Shown here: positions 24,700-34,014 of the stretch, in pieces | Layout of the letters: every line of letters starts with the position of its first letter | Position numbering within the stretch: the first letter of the stretch is position 1 | Origin: Allobosea sp. 67-29 | Lineage (GTDB): Bacteria; Pseudomonadota; Alphaproteobacteria; Rhizobiales; Beijerinckiaceae | Assembly: GCF_001898115.1 (NCBI RefSeq) | Contig: NZ_MKSQ01000026.1 | Location: 501,184-565,183, forward strand | DNA length: 64,000 nt | Direction: 5' to 3' | Notes under the pieces: generated by a model | What the model was told of the DNA's origin: nothing | Databases searched by the model: none | Seen by the model: only the letters and a program-made list of their open reading frames with translations | Position numbers and translations under genes: made by a program

Positions 24700-26067
24700 T
24701 CAGGGCCTCCCCGGCGTCCTGGCTTGTCTGATCTTCCGGATGATCATTTCGGCCCGCTCGATCAGGTTGCGAGGGTCGGGATGGCCGTCATATTCCACGA
24801 CGGCAGCGTCCAGCGACAGATCCCTGAGGACATGTCCGCCGATATCGAGCCGGCTCGCGGCAAAGACCGCGGAGATCTGATCGACGAAATCCTGGGCCTC
24901 TGCCTGGGTCGTCTCGACGCGGATCACGAAAAACCGGTCCCGTCCGAACTGGAAGACCGAATCGCTCGAGCGAGAGGCATTGAAGATCATCGTGGCGGCG
25001 TGCTGGGCAAGGACATCGGCTGCTTCCTCGCCGAGGCGGGCGCGCAGTTCGGCCGCACCCGCGATCTCCGCCAGGATCGCGCAGAATGGGTGCGGAACCT
25101 TCTCCTGCAGGCCGATCTCACGGGAGAGCGCCGCCCGCAGATAGCGTCGATGCAAGAGCTGGGTCACCGGATCGCGCGCGCCTTCGACGCCCGTGGCATG
25201 GTCGAACAGCAATGCCACGAGGCGTGCGAGCAGGTCGATCGACGTCTTGAGGCCCTGGAGCGCTTCCCGGCGATCTTCCTGCGCCGCCAGCGCCAGAATG
25301 ATCTCGTCGATCTTGCCGACGGCCTCCAATGCGACGGGATACTCCCTGAACTGCGAGAAGATGACATCGCCCTGATGCAGAAGCCATAGGCCGAATTCGG
25401 AACGACCCAGGCTGCGGCCACCCGGCGGCGCATCGTCAAATTGCGCATGAAAGAATGCGTTCTGGCCCCACTCCGCCAAGGCCGCTCTCTGGCGCTCCCG
25501 CTCGGCCTGAAGATCCTTGCCGATGGAGTAGAGCCGCAAGGCCTCATCCGCTCGCGTGTTGCGCTCGAGATTGCTCATATGCGCGGCGGTCATCGCGCTG
25601 AGCGCGATATCGAGCGATCCCGAGACATAGGCATGTGCCTGCGCGATCTGGGAAGACGGCAGCGGGGCCTGCTTGAGCAGTTCGTAAAGGCGCTGCCTCA
25701 GAACGCGCGTTCCATACATGATCAGGCCGATCGGCACGCGGATCCTGGCATGGGCCGATCCGACGAGAAGCTGCAGCCGGACGATCTCGTCGAGATCGCC
25801 CCTCTCCTTCGGGAACAGCGTTTCGAGCCAATTCTGCAAGGCAGCCTGCAACCGTTCGGCAACGACCGCATTGTCGAGATAGAAATGGGCCCGCGGCCTC
25901 GACTGCACCGCTTCGTAGAAGTCCCGGCTGAGCCCGAGCGCGTGAGCGTGAGTGACGCGCCCGACCACGCGCCGGACCTGGGCGGATGTGACGGAATGGA
26001 GCCGCGACAGCTCCTCCCGCAGGTCGGCAAATTCCAGATCGAAGTGGGCGCGACTATCCAACGCCAT
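24700..26067 (-). CDS. Globin-coupled sensor protein with degenerate GGDEF domain
   Basis: The product is 455 residues laid out like E. coli DosC. A sensor globin covers about 20-170, with the proximal His at about 106 (LVGSAHARIRVPIG). A helical middle region covers 175-295 (RSEFGLWLLHQGDVIFSQF), and a GGDEF-like domain covers 300-450. The active-site motif is GRDRF (375-379) in place of GGDEF, and the upstream substrate-binding Asn and Asp are Arg and Ala in EIAGAAELRARLG, so diguanylate cyclase activity is unlikely. The inhibitory I-site RxxD is intact (RSSD, 366-369) at the correct five-residue distance. I infer a heme-based gas sensor that binds rather than makes c-di-GMP. It is divergent from a chemoreceptor gene. 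Confidence 0.82.
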   Translation of the reverse strand: MALDSRAHFDLEFADLREELSRLHSVTSAQVRRVVGRVTHAHALGLSRDFYEAVQSRPRAHFYLDNAVVAERLQAALQNWLETLFPKERGDLDEIVRLQLLVGSAHARIRVPIGLIMYGTRVLRQRLYELLKQAPLPSSQIAQAHAYVSGSLDIALSAMTAAHMSNLERNTRADEALRLYSIGKDLQAERERQRAALAEWGQNAFFHAQFDDAPPGGRSLGRSEFGLWLLHQGDVIFSQFREYPVALEAVGKIDEIILALAAQEDRREALQGLKTSIDLLARLVALLFDHATGVEGARDPVTQLLHRRYLRAALSREIGLQEKVPHPFCAILAEIAGAAELRARLGEEAADVLAQHAATMIFNASRSSDSVFQFGRDRFFVIRVETTQAEAQDFVDQISAVFAASRLDIGGHVLRDLSLDAAVVEYDGHPDPRNLIERAEMIIRKIRQARTPGRP

Positions 26068-26500
26068 GTCTCACGTTATGAATTCAGAACACAAGCGTAT
26101 ATCTTGATTAAACTATGATTAAATTAAGTTTAATGAACAAATAATTTCGCAGTGCATACTGTTTAATGAATTATTAATTTGCATTAATCGGTTAACTCGC
26201 ACCCCAAGTTCGCGCGCTATTTCATTTCGATTTCAGCAGAAAGCCAATACATTCTGTACCGGACGGTCATCGAAAGGGTTAAAATCCCTCGCGGATAAAG
26301 GAATCTTAATTTTCAGTTTAACTCCATTCTACGTCGGGCATGCAGCGCCTTAAACCTGCGCGGATGCAGATTTGCATTGGCTGACGCTGAGACGACTGCG
26401 GTCGAACCGGCTCGTGCATGAACAGGTTCTCGCCCTCGGCGGGCATCGCGACAGGCAGATTCACATGACGCGCCGGCCGGCGCGCTTCCGGGGGATGTCC
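26068..26500. other. AT-rich divergent intergenic region with inverted repeats
   Basis: This 433-base gap separates the globin-coupled gene from the soluble chemoreceptor. The part from about 26090 to 26345 is strikingly AT-rich for this genome and likely contains both divergent promoters. Two small inverted repeats are visible: ATTAAA/TTTAAT (26118-26134, 5-base spacer) and TTAAT/ATTAA (26163-26177, 5-base spacer). The end of the gap (26372-26500) is in frame with the chemoreceptor and could extend it N-terminally. No independent gene is supported. Confidence 0.6.
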
Positions 26501-28348
26501 ATGCCACTGAAATTGATGAACCCGCTGACCTCTGCATCGCGGACGGCCGAGAGCCAGGCGCTGCGGCGGACCCAGGCTGTCATCGAATTCGAACCGGATG
26601 GCACGATACGCGATGCCAATCCCCTGTTCCTGACGACGCTGGGATATGAGCTCGACGAGATCCGCGGCCAGTCCCATGCCCTGTTCGTCGAACCGGCAGA
26701 GCGCGCCAGCGAGGCCTATCGCAGCTTCTGGACCGAGCTGGCGGCGGGCAAGGCGCATCAGGCGCAGTTCCTGCGAATTGCCAAGGGCGGCCGCAGAATC
26801 TGGCTTCAGGCGACCTATACTCCGGTTCTCGACCGGTCGGGACGCGTCGAGAAGGTCGTCAAATTCGCGTCCGACATCACGGAACTCAAAGGCACCTTCG
26901 CCGACCTCGAAGGGCAGATCGCCGCGATCAACAAGGCGCAAGCGGTTATCCAGTTCGACCTCTCCGGCACCATTCTCGACGCCAATCCGAATTTCCTGGC
27001 GGTCATGGGCTACGCCCGCGACGAGATCATCGGCCGCCATCACAGCCTGTTCGCGAGCGAGGAGCTTCGCACCAGCGCCGCCTATCGCGAATTCTGGGAC
27101 AAGCTGAAGCGCGGGGAATACGACGAAGGCCGCTATATGCGCCTTGCCAAGGGCGGCCGCGCCATCTGGATCCAGGCCAGCTACAATCCCATTCTCGACG
27201 CGGCCGGCCGCCCCTGGAAGGTCGTGAAATATGCAACCGACATCACGGCCTCGGTGATGGCGGAAGAGCGCATGCGCCAGGCTGTTTCCGAGGCGGGGCG
27301 CGTGGTCCAGGCGGCCATCCGGCACGACCTGACGCCACGCATCGCACTCGACGGCTTCTCGGGCGATCTGCTGTCGCTTTGCCGAAGCGTCAACGAGCTC
27401 GTCGAGAATTTTGCCGGAGTCGTTCACTCGGTCGCAGGCATTTCGCAGAATGTCGAAACCGCTTCGCGCGAGATCTCGTCAGGGGCGGAAGATCTGTCGC
27501 GACGCACGGAAGATCAGGCTTCCTCGCTCGAGGAGACCGCGGCCACCACCGAGGAACTCGCCGCTTCCGTGAAGGCGACGGCTCAGGCTTCGCGGGAGGC
27601 GGCGACGATCGCGGACGAGGCGATGAAGGCGGCCGATGCGGGCGGCGCGATCGCCGGGCAGGCGGTGGAGGCCATGGCGCGCATCGAGATCGCCTCGACG
27701 AAGATCGCCGACATCATCCGCGTGATCGACGACATCGCGTTCCAGACCAATCTGCTGGCGCTCAATGCCGCGGTCGAGGCGGCCCGCGCCGGCGACGCAG
27801 GCAAGGGCTTTGCCGTCGTCGCCAGCGAGGTGCGCACATTGGCACAGCGCTCCAGCGCAGCGGCCAAGGACATCGCGGTGCTGATCTCCTCCTCGAACAA
27901 CGAGGTCGCAGACGGCGTCAAGCTGGTGCGCAAGGCGGGAGAGTCGCTCGTCGTCATTCTCGAAGCCTCCCGCAAGGTCGCGGCCACCATCGCCGACATC
28001 TCATCCGCTTCGGGCGAGCAGGCCAGCGGGCTCGACGAGATGAGCCAGGCCGTCGCCCACCTCGATGAAATGACGCAGGCCAACGCCGCGCTGGCCGAGC
28101 AAAGCGCGGCGTCGTCGACCGCGCTGACCGGCCGCACCGCCGAGCTGCATGAGATCATTGCGCGCTTTCGGATCGACGAAGCCGCGACGCGCCCTCTTAC
28201 GGCATCTACCGAGCCCGAACGGCTGCGGCAGCTCGCCCGGGAGGCCTTCCAGGCCGACCGCCGGCCTGGAAGGCCGGCAGCCGGGGTTGCCCCGCCACAG
28301 AAGCGCGCTGCGGCTGGCCGTGGCAGCCGGGGCTGGGAAGAATTCTAG
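26501..28348 (+). CDS. Soluble methyl-accepting chemotaxis protein with two PAS domains
   Basis: The product is about 615 residues and has no transmembrane segment. Two tandem PAS/PAC modules (about 20-130 and 140-255) share near-identical frames such as [19 protein letters not shown] and [24 protein letters not shown]-like helical segment follows, then the MCP signalling domain with the hairpin tip [20 protein letters not shown]. The C-terminus ends in GWEEF, a CheR/CheB-tethering pentapeptide of the xWExF type. The ATG at 26501 is chosen for the GGGGGA six bases upstream; ATGs at 26465 and 26495, and a frame to 26372, are alternatives. It resembles BdlA/Aer-like cytoplasmic energy or redox receptors. 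Confidence 0.9.
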   Translation: MPLKLMNPLTSASRTAESQALRRTQAVIEFEPDGTIRDANPLFLTTLGYELDEIRGQSHALFVEPAERASEAYRSFWTELAAGKAHQAQFLRIAKGGRRIWLQATYTPVLDRSGRVEKVVKFASDITELKGTFADLEGQIAAINKAQAVIQFDLSGTILDANPNFLAVMGYARDEIIGRHHSLFASEELRTSAAYREFWDKLKRGEYDEGRYMRLAKGGRAIWIQASYNPILDAAGRPWKVVKYATDITASVMAEERMRQAVSEAGRVVQAAIRHDLTPRIALDGFSGDLLSLCRSVNELVENFAGVVHSVAGISQNVETASREISSGAEDLSRRTEDQASSLEETAATTEELAASVKATAQASREAATIADEAMKAADAGGAIAGQAVEAMARIEIASTKIADIIRVIDDIAFQTNLLALNAAVEAARAGDAGKGFAVVASEVRTLAQRSSAAAKDIAVLISSSNNEVADGVKLVRKAGESLVVILEASRKVAATIADISSASGEQASGLDEMSQAVAHLDEMTQANAALAEQSAASSTALTGRTAELHEIIARFRIDEAATRPLTASTEPERLRQLAREAFQADRRPGRPAAGVAPPQKRAAAGRGSRGWEEF

Positions 28349-28461
28349 GCGCCGCATCTCATCCCTGGCCGGCCGCTCATCGGGCTCATCGCGACCATCG
28401 CTCGAGTCCAACGCGCCCCGTTGCCGCACAACATGTCCACATGTCTCTTCCGGAGAAGAAG

Positions 28462-28770
28462 ATGATGAACGACGAACTGCGAGACTACCTGACCGGCATC
28501 GCCAGCGCCCAGATCAGCCTGTTCGGCCTCCTGGTCGACCATCTGGAACGAGCCGGCGCGCTCGACAAGGCCAAACTTTCGGAAGAGCTGCAGAGCATCA
28601 TGAAGATCTCGGAAAGCAGCGAAAAGCCGCTTCAGCGCTATCAGGCGATGGTGTTCGATCAGGTCATCAGCTGGATGGCGACAGGCAAGCCGCAATGGAC
28701 CCCGGTCGTCATCCAGGGGGATGGCCGCCCCACACCGGGGAAGGACCAGCAGGGCGCGCAGCCCGGCTGA
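28462..28770 (+). CDS. Small uncharacterised helical protein in the chemoreceptor locus
   Basis: The product is 102 residues, acidic and predicted mostly helical ([20 protein letters not shown], then [14 protein letters not shown]), with no signal peptide. I do not recognise a family. The start at 28462 has CGGAG seven bases upstream; the frame can extend to 28441. It lies between the soluble and membrane chemoreceptors on the same strand, 113 bases after the first and 34 before the second, so it is probably co-expressed with them. An adaptor or accessory role is inference only. Confidence 0.62.
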   Translation: MMNDELRDYLTGIASAQISLFGLLVDHLERAGALDKAKLSEELQSIMKISESSEKPLQRYQAMVFDQVISWMATGKPQWTPVVIQGDGRPTPGKDQQGAQPG

Positions 28771-28804
28771 ACCGCTGCCCCCTGTGCAAGCAGCCGAGTT
28801 CGCC

Positions 28805-30367
28805 ATGCCGACCGGTCTTCGGTTTCACGAGCGCCTGATCCTGCGTTGGAGCGACGCGCTCGACCTTCGCTTCGGCCTACGCATCGACGCAGGCGAGCGC
28901 GCCGCCATGCGCGCGGCCCAGGCCGTGCGCTTCGGCGCGTCGCTGCCCACCATCCTGCGCGCCAACATCATCTTCGTGCTCGCGATCTCGGCGGTGCTGC
29001 TTTGCAGCGGGTGGCGCGCGCTTCCGCTGATCTGGGCACCGATCACGGCCGCGCTGTCCGTGCTCGGCATTCACCAGATGGGCCTGCTGCGCAAGCGGGA
29101 CTGCAGCGATCCGCCGTCGCCGCGTTTCACCGTCCGCATCATCCGGGATTCCTTCCTGATGGGCCTTCCCTGGGCGGTGCTGGCGACGCTCGTCAACAGC
29201 AGCGCCGCCATGCGCTTCGACGGCGTCATCGGCATCACGATCACCTGCCTCTCCTGCGTCGGGATATTCACGATGGGGATCGTGCCGGCGGCGGCCTTCA
29301 CCTTCCTGGCGACCTTGTGGATCGGGCGCGCCACGCATCTGTTCTATCTCGGGGAGGACTTGCTTCCGATCTACGCGACCGTCGACGTCATATTCCTCGG
29401 CCTCGCCTTGGTGCTGATCCGTTCGGTGGCCACGCTTTTCCTCGATGGCGTCCGCCGGGACTTCAGCATCGCCGAACTTCAACAGGCCCAGAGGCTGCGG
29501 GCCCAGAACGAGGAGGACAAGCGCCGTGCCCTCGAAGGCCGGGTGTCGCACTTCAACTCCTCCGTCTGGGCGGTGCTCTCGGCGCTTACCAACGCCATCG
29601 ACCGGATGAAGCAGAGTTCCGATCAGCTTTCCGCCCTGTCGGGGCGCTCGCGATCTGCCGTCGCCGAAGTCCCCGACATGGTCAATGCGGCGAAGCTCAG
29701 CCTGCGCACGGTCGACGAAGCGTCGGACCGGATGGCGGAAGCTGTCGCGAGCATCAGGACGAACGCCGACAGCGCCTCCGCCTTCGTCCGGCTTGCGTCC
29801 GAGGGCATTCACCGCTCGGCGGCGGCCAAGGCTCGCCTGACGCTGCAGCTGGATGAAGTCGACAAGGAGAGCAATCTCATCCGCGACATTGTCCGGCAAA
29901 CCAACCTGCTCGCGCTCAACGCGACGATCGAGGCGGCGCGCGCCGGGCCTCTCGGCGCCGGCTTCTCGGTGGTGGCCAAGGAGGTGAAGCTGTTGTCGGC
30001 CCGGATCAACGACGCCGCCGGGTTGATCGTCGGACGGATCGAAGACATCCGGACGGCGAGCGAGCAAGCGGCCGTCGCAAGCCAGGACCTGGAGACCAAC
30101 GCGGGCAAAGTCATCGGTTCGGCCGAGCAGATCCTGGCGGCGTCGGACCAGCAGACGGAAGCGCTCTCGCGCATCGCCACGGCACTGAAGGATGTGATCA
30201 GTGCCTCGGAAGCCGCCGGCGAAGCCACCGCGATCGTGATCGCCGGATCGACCGGAGCCCTCGATCAAGCCGTCTCGGTCTCCGAAACCGCACGGCAGGT
30301 CCAGGAAACGGCGAAGGATCTCAACGAAACCGTCGACCAGTTCACCAAGGCCATCATGCAGTTCTGA
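28805..30367 (+). CDS. Membrane methyl-accepting chemotaxis protein with a six-helix N-terminal sensor
   Basis: The product is 520 residues. Six hydrophobic helices occupy about residues 50-212 with very short loops, unlike the usual two-helix periplasmic sensor, so the input is probably from within the membrane, as with MASE-type domains. The signalling half carries the hairpin [20 protein letters not shown] and [13 protein letters not shown]. No clear HAMP or ligand-binding domain is present, and the C-terminus (TKAIMQF) lacks a CheR pentapeptide. The start at 28805 lacks a strong ribosome-binding site and the frame is open to 28721. No cheA/cheW genes are in the window, so it must feed a pathway encoded elsewhere. 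Confidence 0.85.
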   Translation: MPTGLRFHERLILRWSDALDLRFGLRIDAGERAAMRAAQAVRFGASLPTILRANIIFVLAISAVLLCSGWRALPLIWAPITAALSVLGIHQMGLLRKRDCSDPPSPRFTVRIIRDSFLMGLPWAVLATLVNSSAAMRFDGVIGITITCLSCVGIFTMGIVPAAAFTFLATLWIGRATHLFYLGEDLLPIYATVDVIFLGLALVLIRSVATLFLDGVRRDFSIAELQQAQRLRAQNEEDKRRALEGRVSHFNSSVWAVLSALTNAIDRMKQSSDQLSALSGRSRSAVAEVPDMVNAAKLSLRTVDEASDRMAEAVASIRTNADSASAFVRLASEGIHRSAAAKARLTLQLDEVDKESNLIRDIVRQTNLLALNATIEAARAGPLGAGFSVVAKEVKLLSARINDAAGLIVGRIEDIRTASEQAAVASQDLETNAGKVIGSAEQILAASDQQTEALSRIATALKDVISASEAAGEATAIVIAGSTGALDQAVSVSETARQVQETAKDLNETVDQFTKAIMQF

Positions 30368-30424
30368 GCGGGCGGCAACCCAGCCGCTGCGGCAGCCGGC
30401 CGTCCGGGCCTGGCAACGCCGTGG

Positions 30425-31783
30425 CTATGGCGTCGATTCGCCGCCGTGCAGCGCCGCTGCAACGAGATCGACGAGCCGCCGCGAATCCGACACGCCGTCA
30501 TAGCTGGCCACGCCGAATGTCAGGGTGCTTTCCTGGACGGTCTGGCCCTCGATCGAGAAATGGGCGGCCCTGTAGCTCGCGACGATGCGCTGCGCAAAGG
30601 CCCTCGCCTCCGGCAGCTCGGCTTCTACGCGAATGACCAGGAAGGTCTCCCGCCCCATGCTGATCACCACATCGCTCGATCTGACCGCATTGAGCAGGAA
30701 GGCGGCAGTCTGCTGGACCATCGCATCCGCACCGTCCTCGCCCAGGCGCGCGCGCAGCTCGGCGAAGCCGGGGATCTCGAACATGACGAGCGAAAACGTC
30801 TTCCCCGTCCGGCGATAGGCCGTCATCTCGCGCTGGATGGCTGCCTTGAGGAAACGACGGTTCAGCAGGCGCGACAGCGGGTCTCTCGTCCCGCCCATGT
30901 CGAGGAACCGGCTGAACTGGGCCACCATCAGATTGTTGATCTGGTCGGATATCTGCTTGATGTCCTTGAGGCACTCCTGCCGGAGCAGATCCACCTTGCT
31001 GCCATTGAGCTGATTCACAAGCTGGTCGGCGCGTTCGATGAGCGCGGCGGTGGAGGCGTATTCGAGCTTGTGGCCGAACAGGAGATGCGCTCGATGCGAA
31101 AACCAAAGGCCGAACTCCGAGCGGCTCAGCAGCGGCGCGCTCCCAGTGGCCCTCACAAGCGCGGTCTCGAAGAAGACGTCCTGCGCCCATTCAGCGAGGG
31201 CAGCCTTCTGCTTTTCGCGTTCGGCGCGAAGGTCGTGTCCGACCGATATTTCTCGCAACGCTTCGTCGGCCCGTGCCGAACGTTGCATTTCGCTCGCGTA
31301 TCCCGCGACGACCGCCGCCGCGGAGATATCGATCACGGCGGAGATATAGATGAAGGCGTGACTGTAGTAATCTTTCGAAAAATTCTGATCGAGCACGTGC
31401 TTGCTAAAGACGTGCTTGGCGGAAATCGTCGCATTGACGACGACGGGCAATGGGATCTGCCGGTTCGCCTCGGCGGCACCGGAACGCATCTGCCGCGCGA
31501 TGAAAGCATCGGGATCGATACCTTCTCGCGGCAGCAGGCCGACCATCAATTGCGTCAAGCACGAGCGGCAATGGGCAAGCGCCTCGCTGCCCCTGAAATT
31601 GTGCTGGATTCGCGGGCTGTCCGTAAGTCCAGACCAGAACTCGTCTCCGAGCTCTTCGAACAAGCGGTCCGAAGTGGCGGATATGGCACTCCGCACCTTC
31701 TGGGGAACAGCCTTGTTCAAGCGAAGTAGTTGGGTCTTCAACGAAGAAACGTCGAAATCATCCCAGGTGACAGGAAGAAACAT
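30425..31783 (-). CDS. Second globin-coupled-like protein with degenerate GGDEF domain
   Basis: The 452-residue product is a paralogue of the protein at 24700-26067, with matching blocks such as RADEALREISVGHDLRAERE and SRSEFGLWFSHRAHLLFG. Here the GGDEF-like motif is GRETF (377-381) and the I-site is again intact (RSSD, 368-371, five residues upstream). In the N-terminal globin-like domain the position of the proximal His is Glu, at about residue 105 (SGAAEANRQIPLP), so heme binding by the normal ligand is doubtful. It may be a non-heme or regulatory partner of the first paralogue. It is convergent with the membrane chemoreceptor. Confidence 0.78.
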   Translation of the reverse strand: MFLPVTWDDFDVSSLKTQLLRLNKAVPQKVRSAISATSDRLFEELGDEFWSGLTDSPRIQHNFRGSEALAHCRSCLTQLMVGLLPREGIDPDAFIARQMRSGAAEANRQIPLPVVVNATISAKHVFSKHVLDQNFSKDYYSHAFIYISAVIDISAAAVVAGYASEMQRSARADEALREISVGHDLRAEREKQKAALAEWAQDVFFETALVRATGSAPLLSRSEFGLWFSHRAHLLFGHKLEYASTAALIERADQLVNQLNGSKVDLLRQECLKDIKQISDQINNLMVAQFSRFLDMGGTRDPLSRLLNRRFLKAAIQREMTAYRRTGKTFSLVMFEIPGFAELRARLGEDGADAMVQQTAAFLLNAVRSSDVVISMGRETFLVIRVEAELPEARAFAQRIVASYRAAHFSIEGQTVQESTLTFGVASYDGVSDSRRLVDLVAAALHGGESTP

Positions 31784-32484
31784 TACAAATACTCAAATCT
31801 GGCACGATGAAATACCTTAGACACGACTCGGAACCGTAGGCCCGGCGACGACCACGGCGGCTCCGAAGCTGGCATCGGCAATCGAATTCTCGCGAGAACG
31901 ATCGCATTCTCCACCGTCAAGGCGGAATTGTGTCGCCTCATCTGCTCGCCCCGAGGCCCGTCGAGGCTTCGGGATCGTCCACGCCGGACTCCACGCAAAT
32001 TCGCTCGGCCTCATCTGTCGCCGGTCGGACAGATTCACTTTGGCGACAGGCGAGTGGTTTGACCATTACGGCATTCCGATTCCGATTCGAACGATGGAGA
32101 CGGCCTCTTTCACAATTATTAATTGTAAGAATCTTGAAAATGACTTCAACAAACAGCGAGAATAAAGATTGAACTGCGTCACGCCCGAGGTCTTTACCGC
32201 CCGTTTACACCTGTAAAAACCCTCGATTCGCCCTGCAGGCTTGAGGCAGCGGTCACAAGCAGACAATCAATGCCGATGCGAGACTGAAATCGCTGGGCGT
32301 CATCGGCCTGAGCTTCTCGCGGTGTGGACGCTCCAGTTCACTCGCCAGCGGACGACGAGCGCCTTGTCGAACGAGAACGCACACAACACACGTGGCGGCG
32401 GGCCGAACGCCCTCGCGTCATGTCGCGGTTGCCTGCATGATGCCGATCGCCACCCGTTCGGCTCTCGCCGCCGCTGCAGGCCCT
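31784..32484. other. 701-base gap without a supported gene
   Basis: No frame here has convincing codon use or a recognisable product; the short open frames lack ribosome-binding sites. The part from about 32075 to 32175 is AT-rich, with a perfect ACAATT/AATTGT inverted repeat (32112-32126, 3-base spacer). The left end presumably holds the promoter of the degenerate-GGDEF gene starting at 31783. A decayed gene is possible for 32240-32484 but cannot be identified. Confidence 0.5.
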
Positions 32485-33258
32485 TCAGTAGGTCGCTCTG
32501 CCACCCGACAGGTCGAAGACGCCGCCGGTCGAGAACGAGCATTCATCCGAGGAGAGCCAAAGCACCATGCGCGCCACCTCCGCGATTTCGACGAAGCGGC
32601 CCATAGGAATGCGCGAGAGGATGTCGGCGCGGCGCTCCGCGGATATCTCCTTCGCCATGGCGGTTTCGGCGGCGGCAGGGGTGATCGCCGTGACGATGAT
32701 GCCGTCGCGCGCGGTCTCCTTGGCCGCGCTCTTGGTCAGCGCGATCACGCCAGCCTTGGACGCCGAATAGGCGGCGGCCAGCGCCATGCCTTCCTTGCCC
32801 TGGATCGACGCGACATTCACGACATGGCCGCGCAAGGCATGGCCACCCACGCCGGAGCGCGCCTCCTGCATCCGCATACGGCCGATCAGCGCACGGCAGA
32901 CGAGATAGGTGCCGAACAGATTGACGCGCAGCACGGCCTCGAAATTGGCGGGATCGGTCTCCCAGAGCGGCCTGACCTCCCCCAGGATGCCGGCATTGTT
33001 GACGAGGATGTCGATCCGTCCATGTGTGTCGAAGGCCGCCGCGGCGGCGGCGTCCACGATCGCCGCATCGGTGATGTCGACCTGCCGCTGGCCGACGCCC
33101 AGCACGGTCGCCGCTTCGGCAAGCCGCTCGGCATGCGCGTCCCAGAGCTCCACCGTCGCGCCCGCGTCGCGCAGCGCTTCGGCTATGCCGCGGCCGAGAC
33201 CTCCGGCGCCGCCGGTGACGATCGCGCTGCGGCCGGCGAGATCGTAGCGGGCATCCAT
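32485..33258 (-). CDS. SDR family NAD(P)-dependent oxidoreductase
   Basis: The product is 257 residues of the classical short-chain dehydrogenase type. It has TGGAGGLG (15-22) for the cofactor, NNAG (87-90) and the catalytic Ser151, Tyr164 and Lys168 (VASIQGKEGMA, then YSASK). LWDAHAERL after strand 2 carries an Asp, pointing to NAD rather than NADP. The C-terminus SFSTGGVFDLSGGRATY is typical. The ATG overlaps the stop of the upstream EthD-like gene. The pair probably oxidises or reduces an alcohol/ketone in the pathway controlled by the divergent IclR regulator. Confidence 0.9.
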   Translation of the reverse strand: MDARYDLAGRSAIVTGGAGGLGRGIAEALRDAGATVELWDAHAERLAEAATVLGVGQRQVDITDAAIVDAAAAAAFDTHGRIDILVNNAGILGEVRPLWETDPANFEAVLRVNLFGTYLVCRALIGRMRMQEARSGVGGHALRGHVVNVASIQGKEGMALAAAYSASKAGVIALTKSAAKETARDGIIVTAITPAAAETAMAKEISAERRADILSRIPMGRFVEIAEVARMVLWLSSDECSFSTGGVFDLSGGRATY

Positions 33259-33956
33259 CAGCCAGCGCTCCAGGCAGTCTTGGTCCGGGTAATCTGGTGG
33301 CGGTAGAGGCCGAGCGAATATGGGCCTTCGCCGCCGACGGCGTCGAGCGCGGCTGATGACAGCGCCTGCTTCGCCAGAGCGACGAAATCGGCCTCGTCGC
33401 CCCAGCCTTCCAGGAGGAGCACCCGGCGCGGCACGGCATTGGCGACGCCGCGCGCCTTCTGCTCGGCGGTGGCGACGCCGCTCGCCTCGTCATCGGCGAC
33501 GAGCCAATGCACGCCCGCAACGCCGGGCTTGTCCAACAGGTCGGGGATGAAGCGGCGCAGCAGCGCCTCGCGATGCACCGTCTCGCCGCCTTGCGGTACG
33601 TCATAGCGCAGCGTCGCCATCAACCCGCCCTGGGCCGGACCGGCACTGTGGGCGACGCGGCAGATCGAGCGGGCGACCGAGCGGAAATGCCTGACGGCGC
33701 TCAACGTCCAGGGCGTCGGCGCGTTGACACGGGCGGTGTAGTCCTGGCCTTTCAGGGTCTCGACGCTCAGCGCCTCGTAGAGGTTGAAGAACTCCAGATC
33801 GGCCTCGATCGCGACATAGCGGCGTCCACGCAGGAAACCGGGAATGCCGACACGCTCCGGCATGTGCTCCCGGCCGTGCCAGGCATAGAATTCGCCGCGC
33901 CCCTCTGGCGCGATGTCGTGCCAGATCGCGACCGCCCCCTCACCCGCCAGACTCAT
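33258..33956 (-). CDS. EthD/DUF4286-like dimeric alpha-beta barrel protein
   Basis: The product is 232 residues. The segment GEFYAWHGREHMPERVGIPG is the hallmark of the DUF4286/EthD-like dimeric alpha-beta barrel family, with a possible second half (YDVPQGGETVHREALLRRFI, then PGVAGVHWLVADDEA) that suggests two ferredoxin-like repeats. Such proteins often accompany degradation of cyclic or aromatic compounds. Function is unproven. The start at 33956 is the first good Met; the frame extends further upstream into the operator region, which is unlikely to be coding. It overlaps the SDR gene by one base. Confidence 0.72.
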   Translation of the reverse strand: MSLAGEGAVAIWHDIAPEGRGEFYAWHGREHMPERVGIPGFLRGRRYVAIEADLEFFNLYEALSVETLKGQDYTARVNAPTPWTLSAVRHFRSVARSICRVAHSAGPAQGGLMATLRYDVPQGGETVHREALLRRFIPDLLDKPGVAGVHWLVADDEASGVATAEQKARGVANAVPRRVLLLEGWGDEADFVALAKQALSSAALDAVGGEGPYSLGLYRHQITRTKTAWSAG

Positions 33957-34014
33957 GCGCCCTCCCGAATTCCGCCGCGAGGCGCGTTGACTCGGCCTTG
34001 CCGCACTCTTATAC

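Noticed and set aside
24700-31783. Active diguanylate cyclases
   Set aside because: Both GGDEF-like domains lack the catalytic motif (GRDRF and GRETF) and GTP-binding residues, so cyclase naming would be misleading.
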